From: Geobacteraceae bacterium
GTDB lineage: Bacteria; Desulfobacterota; Desulfuromonadia; Geobacterales; Pseudopelobacteraceae
Length of the DNA: 64,000 bases
Direction: 5' to 3'
NCBI GenBank assembly: GCA_013336525.1
Contig: JAAXTM010000003.1
Location: forward strand, 186,001 to 250,000
Shown here: piece after piece, positions 37,258-45,600 of the stretch
Layout: every line of letters starts with the position of its first letter
Numbering within the stretch: position 1 is the first letter of the stretch
Program-made: the position numbers and the translations under genes
The notes under the pieces: model-generated
Databases searched by the model: none
The model's input: the letters and a program-made list of their open reading frames with translations, nothing else
Told to the model about the DNA's origin: nothing

Positions 37258-38001
37258 CTAAAAACTGATAGCAGCCTTTAAAGAGTATATTGGACGGACC
37301 GCATATTCAGCCTCAGCCGTTATAGCGAACAACGGAATCGGCGAAAGTTTGAGGCCGCCGAAAACTCGCGGCACTGAGATGGTTTCGCTTGTCAGAGTCG
37401 ATGACAACGATTTTAATTGCCCCTTTGCTTCACTGTTAATCCACATCATTCCGGCTCCGGCATATGGAGTTATAAAAACAAACCCTTTGCTGACCGATGC
37501 GTCAATTCCATAAGTCTGTAGTGCAAGATCATCGACACCGGCCAATTTTGTGTAGGTTGCTCGAACACCAACAGCCGGTGTCGCAGCGCTACCCTCTAAA
37601 ATTGCTTTACTCAACTCCGCACCGTACAGTTTTATGTTGCTGTCAGGTACATACGAATACATTGCACCAACATCAATTCCAAAAGGCAGCCCTTTGCGAA
37701 CCCTTAACTTGGGAATAACCAGATATGAAGGGGCATCATTCTGAAAAGCAGCATTCCAATAACTGCTGCTTTTGCTGATGCTAATAGTACTGAATTCACC
37801 ACCGATATCAAAACCGGTAAGGCCGAGCGGAGCAGCCGGAGCCATATTTCTGTACCCGAGAGCAGCACCAGCCTCCTTGCTCAAATCTTTGAACTCTCCC
37901 TGGGTTAAGCCGCTGCTAAAACTGATGTCTGCAGCCAGCGCAGATGAAACTGTAAGGGCCACTGCCGCCGAAACTATTCCGCACAATAATGATTTTTTCA
38001 T
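37258..38001 (-). CDS. Outer-membrane beta-barrel protein
   Basis: A 247-residue exported protein with a signal peptide (MKKSLLCGIVSAAVALTVSSALA) and alternating hydrophobic strands with Tyr/Phe girdles, ending in a C-terminal phenylalanine (AAISF), the BAM signature. It resembles small, DUF6588-like outer-membrane proteins, but the function is not recognised. A promoter with TTGACC (38054-38059 complement) and TACACT (38030-38035 complement), 18-nt spacing, precedes it. Confidence 0.75.
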   Translation of the reverse strand: MKKSLLCGIVSAAVALTVSSALAADISFSSGLTQGEFKDLSKEAGAALGYRNMAPAAPLGLTGFDIGGEFSTISISKSSSYWNAAFQNDAPSYLVIPKLRVRKGLPFGIDVGAMYSYVPDSNIKLYGAELSKAILEGSAATPAVGVRATYTKLAGVDDLALQTYGIDASVSKGFVFITPYAGAGMMWINSEAKGQLKSLSSTLTSETISVPRVFGGLKLSPIPLFAITAEAEYAVRPIYSLKAAISF

Positions 38002-38029
38002 TTAAACCTCCATGAACTTAAGTTGACGC

Positions 38030-38059
38030 AGTGTATCAAATATGGTCAATGGCGGTCAA
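38030..38059 (-). promoter_or_regulatory. Sigma-70-type promoter for the outer-membrane protein
   Basis: On the minus strand, TTGACC, 18 nt, TACACT. A second CATTGACC copy lies in the spacer, making two ATTGACC direct repeats 10 bp apart, which could be an operator. Confidence 0.45.
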
Positions 38060-38233
38060 TCTTCATATTCAGCCTGCAAGCACGTATAGAAATGTTATCA
38101 ATTTTCTCTTGGTATATTACAGCATGGATGTTTACAAAGTATTGTCATGAAATAACTTAAAAAACCTGTAGAAATGTAATAAAATGCCGATGGATAACCA
38201 AGGAATATACTGACTGTTTAAAGAGGTTTGTGC

Positions 38234-38644
38234 GTGGCAAAAACAGTTGAAATAAAAATACCTGACGATATTGAATATCGCGTTATAGGCGATTTGTTCG
38301 GTCTGCTGATCGCTTCAGCCGGACTGCTGGCCGGAGAAATGGTTCGCCTGCGTAGTTTTGATTATTGGCTGAATGATATTGTGCCGTTGTTATTGCTGAT
38401 ATTCATTGGATTAAGGATGTATAGAAACTTTCTGTCTACCATGAATGCATATCAGGGTGTAACCCCTCCAGCCGCCGTTCTCCGTGATCGGAACATTAAA
38501 GAAGTCCTCAAGTCAGAACCAGCAGTTGTCGCACAGATTGCATCCAAAACCGGTTATACTGCTGAACAGGTAGTAGCTGAAGTGGCAAAGCGAATTGAAG
38601 CCCAGAAGGCAGATGCGCTCAAAAAGAATAAATCTCATACTTGA
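38234..38644 (+). CDS. Small membrane protein before the PilB-like ATPase
   Basis: A 136-residue protein with a membrane segment near 25-42 and a second near 53-70, then a basic, helical C-terminal tail with Lys-rich end. GTG 38234 is preferred: AAGAGG lies 7 nt upstream. It is adjacent to, and probably coupled with, the PilB/GspE ATPase gene. Not a family I recognise; a membrane partner of that ATPase is only a guess. Confidence 0.6.
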   Translation: MAKTVEIKIPDDIEYRVIGDLFGLLIASAGLLAGEMVRLRSFDYWLNDIVPLLLLIFIGLRMYRNFLSTMNAYQGVTPPAAVLRDRNIKEVLKSEPAVVAQIASKTGYTAEQVVAEVAKRIEAQKADALKKNKSHT

Positions 38645-38652
38645 CGGGTATT

Positions 38653-40443
38653 ATGCCGGATCCAAAGAAACTGACTTTTGAAAATCTGGCTCGGCTGATG
38701 GAACGCCGCGGGTTGTTGTCTCATGACCAGCTCAAGGATGTGTTATCCCGCGGGAAGGCTCAGGAATCGCGCCTGTTTGCTAATCAACGTTCCGGCACGT
38801 CCCGCAGAACCCGTGCCGGTGACGAATTTATTTCTCCTGCCGAACTGCTCGCTTCATTCAATCTGGAAATAAATGGTTTGCAGGGAAACCTTCTCTCGGA
38901 AGATGCTATTACTGATGCACTTGCATCTGCAACCGGTCTTCCGTATTTTAAAATAGATCCTCTAAAACTCGATCTGCATGTTGTCACAGATCATATTCCA
39001 CGCCCTTTTGCCCTAAAAAATCTGATAGTAGCCGTTGAGGATCAAAATGGTGTAATTACCGTAGCCGTGGCTGACCCCTTTAACGAAGCGATAGTAAAAG
39101 AGCTGGCATCAGCCAGGCGACTGGAAATCAGGCGTGTACTCAGCTCAAAAAGCGATATTCTGAAAATATTACGCGAATTCTACGGGTTTCGCGCATCAGT
39201 CATAGCTGCTGAGGCAGAAGCGTCTACATCAATAGATTTGGGAAACCTGGAGCAATTTTTTAAACTAAAAGGTCATCAGGAAATTGAAGGGACCGACAAG
39301 CATGTGGTCTCTGCAGTCGAGTTTCTTCTTAACTACGCATTTGACCAGCACGCCAGCGATATCCATATCGAACCAAAACGAGAAACCTCACTTATACGTT
39401 TTCGTATTGACGGCGTTATGCACAACATCCATGTTATTCCAAAACCTTTGCATGCACCAATTGTCTCACGCATCAAGATGCTTTCCCGCATGGATCTGGC
39501 TGAAAAACGCCGCCCTCAGGATGGCCGTATCAAAACCAACTTCAACAGCAAGGATATTGAACTGCGCGTATCTACCGTGCCGGTTGCCTTTGGTGAAAAG
39601 GTTGTCATAAGGGTCTTTGATCCGGACATCCTACTCCAGGATCTGGACAGTATGGGGTTTTATACCCGTGAATTATCCCTCTATAACTCATTTCTTTGTC
39701 GTCCGAATGGTATTATATTGGTGACCGGTCCGACCGGCAGCGGCAAGACAACTACCCTCTATTCCTCACTACGGTCGCTCTCTTCGCCGGAGGTTAATAT
39801 TGTTACGGTTGAAGACCCGATAGAGATGGTTATGGAGGAATTTAACCAGATCGGTGTGCAGCAGGGCATTGGCGTCAGTTTTGACAGCATTCTGCGCAAT
39901 ATTCTCAGGCAGGATCCGGATATCATCATGATCGGTGAAATCCGCGATCGTGAAACCGCAGAAAATGCTGTTCAGGCTGCGTTGACCGGACACCTTGTGC
40001 TTTCGACTTTGCATACCAACGATTCAGCATCTACTATCATCAGGCTGCTTGATCTTGGTGTTCCGCCTTTTCTTATCTCCGCAACTCTGCTTGGTATTGT
40101 TGCTCAACGTCTGGTGCGAAAAATTTGTCCTCACTGCAAAAAGGTCCGTACACTTTCTCAGGATGAATGTGAATATCTGCAGTTGCCGGTAAAGCAGTAT
40201 GAAGTATGGGAAGGAGATGGGTGCAAAGAGTGCCGTGGTACCGGGTACAAGGGACGCAGCGGCTTGTTTGAAGTTATGGATATGAATGACAGGTTGAAGG
40301 CGTTGGTGTCCGGTTCTGTTGAGCTTGCCATGATTGTGGAAGCTGCAAAGCAGGAAGGATTGGTCACTCTGCGTGAAATTGCTATTAACAAGATGCTGGA
40401 AGGGGTAACAACCTATGAGGAAGTTATTTCCATGACAGGTTGA
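38653..40443 (+). CDS. Type IV pilus/type II secretion assembly ATPase (PilB/GspE family)
   Basis: A 596-residue hexameric ATPase: an N-terminal T2SSE_N domain (near 60-160), Walker A (GPTGSGKTTTLYS), Asp box, Walker B (ILRQDPDIIMIGEIRD), His box (TGHLVLSTLHTND) and the tetracysteine zinc motif (CPHC and CKEC). It powers pilus extension or type II secretion. No PilC, PilT or GspF partner lies nearby, so which system it drives cannot be told. ATG 38653 is chosen over a TTG at 38641. Confidence 0.92.
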   Translation: MPDPKKLTFENLARLMERRGLLSHDQLKDVLSRGKAQESRLFANQRSGTSRRTRAGDEFISPAELLASFNLEINGLQGNLLSEDAITDALASATGLPYFKIDPLKLDLHVVTDHIPRPFALKNLIVAVEDQNGVITVAVADPFNEAIVKELASARRLEIRRVLSSKSDILKILREFYGFRASVIAAEAEASTSIDLGNLEQFFKLKGHQEIEGTDKHVVSAVEFLLNYAFDQHASDIHIEPKRETSLIRFRIDGVMHNIHVIPKPLHAPIVSRIKMLSRMDLAEKRRPQDGRIKTNFNSKDIELRVSTVPVAFGEKVVIRVFDPDILLQDLDSMGFYTRELSLYNSFLCRPNGIILVTGPTGSGKTTTLYSSLRSLSSPEVNIVTVEDPIEMVMEEFNQIGVQQGIGVSFDSILRNILRQDPDIIMIGEIRDRETAENAVQAALTGHLVLSTLHTNDSASTIIRLLDLGVPPFLISATLLGIVAQRLVRKICPHCKKVRTLSQDECEYLQLPVKQYEVWEGDGCKECRGTGYKGRSGLFEVMDMNDRLKALVSGSVELAMIVEAAKQEGLVTLREIAINKMLEGVTTYEEVISMTG

Positions 40444-40460
40444 GATTCAACCCAGAAACG

Positions 40461-40629
40461 GCAGTTGAACCGCCGAACACGCAGATGAACGCCGGTAAAA
40501 CAAAGCATTTAATGAAAAAAGCAAACCAACCTTTTGGGTAAAACCAATATTTTACCTAAGCCTTTGATTTCTCGCTTAGAATCGCCTACTTCTGGCTGCG
40601 TGTATCGGCGTTCATCGGCGGTTAACTGC
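40461..40629. repeat. Imperfect inverted repeat of the CGCCGATGAACGCCGAT type
   Basis: The left arm (40461-40494) holds GCAGTT, AACCGCCGA and TGAACGCCG; the right arm (40595-40629) is its reverse complement with the same words closer together (TATCGGCGTTCATCGGCGGTT). This resembles the AACCGC-GATGAACGC dispersed repeats common in intergenic regions of Geobacter-like and other genomes. It fills the 263-bp gap after the PilB-like gene. Confidence 0.65.
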
Positions 40630-40657
40630 TTTTTTTAGGTTTAAACAACGATCAAAT

Positions 40658-40689
40658 AAAAAAGCCGCCCATATTTGGACGGCTTTTTT
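40658..40689. terminator. Bidirectional terminator
   Basis: GCCG and CC pair with GG and CGGC (40664-40683, one C/A mismatch in the stem), with A and T runs on either side. It ends the cohesin-like operon on the minus strand and any read-through from the PilB-like gene. Confidence 0.85.
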
Positions 40690-40706
40690 ATTTTGTCTGA
40701 TTGTAA

Positions 40707-41993
40707 CTATTTTACAGATTTTTTTGGAGTTGGTACCGGTTTTGTCGGTGCTGTTTTTTTTGCAAGACAGTTGGCAATAAAAATAAACTCATCCACATAA
40801 TTCCGCACCCCATCGTTATTAAAATCGTGTAGTGGCGCTTTTACCGTACCAACCTCCTTTAAAAACCTGTTCCAACCCTGCTCGTCCAATGTAAGCTTGG
40901 TCTTTATAGGCGGGGTTACAGTAAGTGGGGATTCAAAATATTCATCACCGGCAATTATTGTTATGGTAGTTCTATAGGCAGCGATATCAGGCAAAACCAC
41001 AATTATCCAACGACCAGTATTTTTCGCATCCTGTTTAAAAGAGATCAGTTTACCGCCATTCACCGCAAAGTTTAGTGAAGAATTTGTTTTTGATGGGACA
41101 TCTACAGTGACGGTTGCATTGCTTTGGCCATTGCTTAATAATATAGCCGGTTCCTGATGGATATTTTGTGCAGTTTTTATATCAAAGAACGTCACCATTG
41201 TTGAGAACTTTTTATTGCCGCTATACAGCTTGAATCGCTCCAAAATCCCCTTGTATGCAACTATTTGTGATGTTTTACCGGTCTTTAACTCAGGGGTTGA
41301 TTTGTCTGATGGTTTAGTCTGCTCTTCAGCAATGATGGACTCAGTTGACTCCCGGGAGAAGGAAGGAACAGCTGAAGAAGGAGCAGGCTGTGGTTCGGTT
41401 CGTTGCTGCATGTCTGTAGGCAGTGTTATTGTTCCCTGGATGGTTTGAGTTGTAGTAGTTGCAGTAGTAGTTGCTGCTGTGGAAGCTGTGCTGGAGGTTG
41501 TCGTAGTGCTTGGTTGACTGAACGGGATGCCTGGTGTCGTGATGATCTCAGCTGCAGCAGTCCCGCTTGAAAGATTGCTGCTGCCGGAAGAAGCAATAGC
41601 TGAACCTTTGCTGTCAATCATATCAGTTGTGATCGAAGTAATTCCGCCGCTCCCTTTTTTAGACGCAAAAGATATTGTCGCAATCTGTCCACTTCCAGAG
41701 AATGCACGCGTAGAGATGATTGCAATCTTGATGATGCCTGGTTGTGTGGTGTTTGCGGCGAGCATTGCTCCGGCGACCAGCCCACCCTGTGTGACTGTTG
41801 GTGTTGCCAGTGAAGCTGCATCATAGGTGACGTTGAGCTGAATGCCGGCAACACCGTCCATATTGCTGCCCAGGATTATGTAGTTCCCCGCACTTGGTGA
41901 TGAGAAGGTTACTGATGCGGGAAAGGCAAATGTAGCGCTGAACATAACCAACAATGCTGAAGCAGTAAAAATATTTCGGAGATAGTTTCTCAT
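40707..41993 (-). CDS. Secreted cohesin-like protein with a C-terminal dockerin-like repeat
   Basis: A 428-residue exported protein. After the signal peptide (1-25) comes a cohesin-like domain (near 26-150; VTFSSPSAG, GVAGIQLNVTYDA, GQIATISFASKKG), then a Thr/Ser/Ala-rich linker (near 160-195), an acidic region, a beta domain (near 240-360) and a C-terminal segment with HDFNNDGVRNYVDEFIFIANC, which looks like one calcium-loop dockerin repeat. It is the last gene of the multicopper-oxidase operon. It may bind the dockerin-like end of the oxidase or its own relatives. The cohesin call is based on pattern and is not certain. Confidence 0.72.
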   Translation of the reverse strand: MRNYLRNIFTASALLVMFSATFAFPASVTFSSPSAGNYIILGSNMDGVAGIQLNVTYDAASLATPTVTQGGLVAGAMLAANTTQPGIIKIAIISTRAFSGSGQIATISFASKKGSGGITSITTDMIDSKGSAIASSGSSNLSSGTAAAEIITTPGIPFSQPSTTTTSSTASTAATTTATTTTQTIQGTITLPTDMQQRTEPQPAPSSAVPSFSRESTESIIAEEQTKPSDKSTPELKTGKTSQIVAYKGILERFKLYSGNKKFSTMVTFFDIKTAQNIHQEPAILLSNGQSNATVTVDVPSKTNSSLNFAVNGGKLISFKQDAKNTGRWIIVVLPDIAAYRTTITIIAGDEYFESPLTVTPPIKTKLTLDEQGWNRFLKEVGTVKAPLHDFNNDGVRNYVDEFIFIANCLAKKTAPTKPVPTPKKSVK

Positions 41994-42100
41994 TTGAACC
42001 TCTGATCATATTTAATGATGTTAGATTATGTTGTTCAGTATATCCGAGCATGTATATTGTTTCAAGCGTGGCATGTTGTATGATGACTTGCAATAACAGA

Positions 42101-42133
42101 ACTGGCGGTTATGTCCGAGACACAACCGCCAGT
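42101..42133 (-). terminator. Stem-loop after the cohesin-like lipoprotein gene
   Basis: A perfect 10-bp stem, ACTGGCGGTT with AACCGCCAGT, and a 13-nt loop in the 163-bp gap between two minus-strand genes. The following T-run is poor, so it may be an attenuator or mRNA end stabiliser rather than a full terminator. Confidence 0.45.
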
Positions 42134-42156
42134 AGAAGTTTATTGATGATTATTGT

Positions 42157-42654
42157 CTATAAAATAGTGCTGCTTGCAACCACTGCTGTTAAGCCAGTAA
42201 CAGGAACTCCTAATTCTGGAATCGGATTGAAATTGGAGAGGATGAAGTCTGCTAGCACCGGATTAGCAGAAGCAGATAAGTTCAACACTACCGTAGCAAA
42301 TTCACCTGCATTAAACCCAGCTGCACTGGTTGCTACTGCAAATTGCAGTGTACCCAAGGTTGCTCCGCTTGCTGCTACGTACACGGGTGTGATTACTGCC
42401 CCTGATTCTACAACACCGCTGATAGCAACAACAGACGCTGCTACGCTGCCGTCAGCATTTAATGCCGGAGTTACTCCGCTAGGCAGGGTTATTTTGATAC
42501 CAATACCTACCATGCTTGTAGATGGCGTACCAGTGGTTGATAGTTTTAGAGTCACCGTACGAGGTGTAGGTGCAGCGCCACCGCCTCCGCCTCCGCCGCA
42601 TGCGGCAAGGAGGCTTGTGATTAATATTAAAAGTAAATATCTAAAAGTTTTCAT
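42157..42654 (-). CDS. Lipoprotein with a cohesin-like domain
   Basis: A 165-residue lipoprotein starting MKTFRYLLL with lipobox LLAAC, followed by a run of seven glycines as a flexible tether and a single beta-rich domain (near 28-160; VTLKLSTTG, VGIGIKITLPSGV, GTLQFAVATSAAGF, GEFATVVLNL). The domain pattern matches small cohesin-like proteins, as in its neighbour. The frame is open from 42690, but ATG 42654 gives the lipoprotein signal. It follows the oxidase gene, overlaps no other gene, and could anchor a dockerin-bearing partner to the cell surface. Confidence 0.7.
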   Translation of the reverse strand: MKTFRYLLLILITSLLAACGGGGGGGAAPTPRTVTLKLSTTGTPSTSMVGIGIKITLPSGVTPALNADGSVAASVVAISGVVESGAVITPVYVAASGATLGTLQFAVATSAAGFNAGEFATVVLNLSASANPVLADFILSNFNPIPELGVPVTGLTAVVASSTIL

Positions 42655-42683
42655 AGCGTGTCCCCTTCGGAAAGAAATATTGC

Positions 42684-45600
42684 TTACCATGTTGTTGCAC
42701 CGATAACTCTGCGCAGAATTATTATAACGTCAGCAATATCAACTACCCCATTTCCAAGAGGTGTGCCATCTGATCTTAAAGGAGCAACATCGGCATGAAG
42801 CTGTTGTGTCGCTGACAAAGTATTTATACCAGCTACATGCTGAAAAACTGACAATGCATCGGCAATAGAAGGGGTGACTCCTCCCGGGACAATTATCCCA
42901 TCATGAGGATTGGGATTTACCACTATTGTTGCTGTTGCTACGTCGGTCAGTCCGCTTAAATCAGTTACCACGAATCTCATCGTATGACTTCCAACCCCGA
43001 GAATCGATTTAAGAGCGTTGTATGAAATAGCCGGGGTGGAAGCTGTAAAGAATTCAAAGCCATTCTTATTATCAAGATCCCAGGCATAAGAGAGAACATC
43101 GCAGGCATCAGTGTCGTTTGCAGTACCATTAAGTGTCAGGCTACCATTGCCACGACCGGTAATTACACCGGTATTAACATTTAAAGTGTCAAAATCAACG
43201 GTATAGGTGGTTGCACCGGCAGGGTAGGCAAAGGTTGCACCAGGATAAACGACAGTTGCTGTCGGGGCAGCGTTAGTGCCAGTAACGGTTATGCTGTTTG
43301 TAACCTGAGCGATTTCACCGGTATTGCTATTTTCAACGGCCAATGTGACCGAGTGAATGCCGGGTGGAAGCTTGGTAGTGACAGTGTTAGTGGTATAATT
43401 TTTGCCATTAATTAACCATCTGCTACCTGTTATCGAGCCAGTGGCTGCGGTAGAGGTGCTGGTAAATTGAATGTCATCGCAACGGGTGAAGGGTGTCGCG
43501 GTACCACCGGGGGTAGTCAGGCTGGTAAAGCTAGCCGTGAGTGCTCCTGTTATTGTCACACTAAGCGGTGCCGAAGTGACGATTCCTCCCAAATTCAGGT
43601 GAACTCTTGCTGTAATGCTGTGTGTGCCTACGGTGGCTCCATTCCAGGTGAGTTCATACGGGCCGCCTTGCGGTGCGGCATCACTTCCAATGAAATTCGA
43701 ACCATCAAAGAATTCAACTTTATCAATATTAACCCCACCAAGTCCGCTAATGGTTGCTACTAAAGGTATGCCAGCACCTGAAGCAAATGGCTGCACGCCA
43801 GTAGCAGTTACAGCTACAGAAAATGCAGGACTGACGGTTGCTCCGCCGTCAGTACGCACGAATGCGTACCTAGATCCTGCAGCATTGAAAGCTTCCAGCA
43901 TGTAAGTGTCCGTGTGTACGCCTGCAGCGGCATGCGTGAAACTTAGATCTTTATTGGCCATCAGTCTGGTGGGATTGAGAGGCGTTGGTTTGCCGGTGGT
44001 GCCATCAATTGGAAATGCGCCGCCAGTGGAACGGTATACGTTAAAGCCGATTTCATTTTTAGGATTACGGTAAAGTTCAATATCAGGGTCATTGTAGACA
44101 ACCGGAGTTCTGTCGTCCCAATTTAGCACAACATCAGGGCCTGATTGCGTTGCTGTGAATATTGTAAAGGGATCAGGAATCGCGGCCTCATACTGCAGTA
44201 CAATCGGGCGCATCATGTCCATCTCTTCATGGCTCAGAATATGGCAATGCCAAACGTACTCCCAACCGAAGTTGTAAAGAATATTGGTAACCGGAGTAGC
44301 GACACCGTTAATCAGGCGTGCCTGACCGGTTTGCCAATCAACGCTGTTGAAGCCCATTGTTGAATCCAATGGAATGGCCGGATTCAGTGGACGAATACTG
44401 TTTGGTATGCCGAATGGAAGGGCTGGCGCACGTGGTCGTACGGCAACTATGGTGTCCATTAGTGGACTAATCTTGATGGTGTCTTTCCAGCCAAGTTCAT
44501 TGGCTTCCGGCAAGGCAATCTGCCCATCCCAGCCAACCCTGTTGATTAGCTGAACATCAAAAATATGGAAGTGAATCGGGTGCGTATCAACGCCATTGTG
44601 AGATATTTTCCAGATCTGTGTGCCATCGGCAAGGTTTGTCGTGGTGCCACCCAAAAATGGATCTGAAACAACGGTACCTACGGTAACATTAATCTGCGTT
44701 GAGTTATTTATTGTTTCAGTAGGAAGGTCAGAGAAACCGTACAGAACCAACAGTGCATTGAGTGTTGTAGGGTTTGGCAACTGCATGGCCAAGTTTCCGC
44801 TCATACGTCCATAAACCGGGTCGAAGGAAGCACCTTGCTCGTCGTGGATCCCTTTTGGGTGCATCGGGACAATCACTTCTTCGCCGGCGAGAGTGACGAA
44901 CTTCAGGTAATTGTCATTGATCTGAGAAACCCCTTCCCATGGGTAGTTAATCGGGAAGTTCGAATCAGGATATGCTGTGCTGTACGCGGGCTGCCCAACG
45001 ATTATTGGCTCCTGTGCCCTTTCAAATAGAGTCTTGGTTTTACCCGTTACAGGATCAGCTGGGTTTATAATTGGAACAGCTGGTGCTTCTGATGTAAATT
45101 CTTTTTCCAGCTTAGCCTTGTCGAATGTGTAGGGGCCATCTACTACACTTCCGGTGGGGCGAACAATAACCTGCATAATGGTACGGGTGTTAGGAGCATA
45201 CCCGACCAGTGGGCCAGTGCCACCCTCCCAAGCTCCAGTGATTTGGTTGAAAATTCCGCCGGTACCGTACCCACCGGAATCGCGCATATCCGGAGCTCCG
45301 GTGTAGTAGTCGTAGCCGGGTACTCTGGCTGGCCAGGCGGCTGGAGCATCATTGTAGAGTATCAGCGTTTTTCCGGCATGTGCGCTGAAATCAACAATAA
45401 CATCAGCCCGTTCAGCAGGCCCGAGAGCAAGACCGGTTTTGTCGACAACGCCGACCCAAAATGCTGTTGGGTCAGTTATATAGGTTACCGGTTGAGGTTC
45501 ACGTACTGTTGGAGCCGGCAGGAATCCACCTTCAGTGCCAATCTGCAGAAAGCTTGGCCCTTTGAAAGCAGGATCAGGTACACCTCCATCTCGACCGTCA

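Noticed and set aside
41395-41520. Low-complexity Thr/Ala codon run in the cohesin-like gene as a possible repeat element
   Set aside because: It is explained as a Thr/Ser/Ala-rich protein linker in frame, not a DNA repeat.
42113-42122. GTCCGAGACAC as another copy of the regulator site
   Set aside because: It is in a stem-loop loop and matches only a half site.
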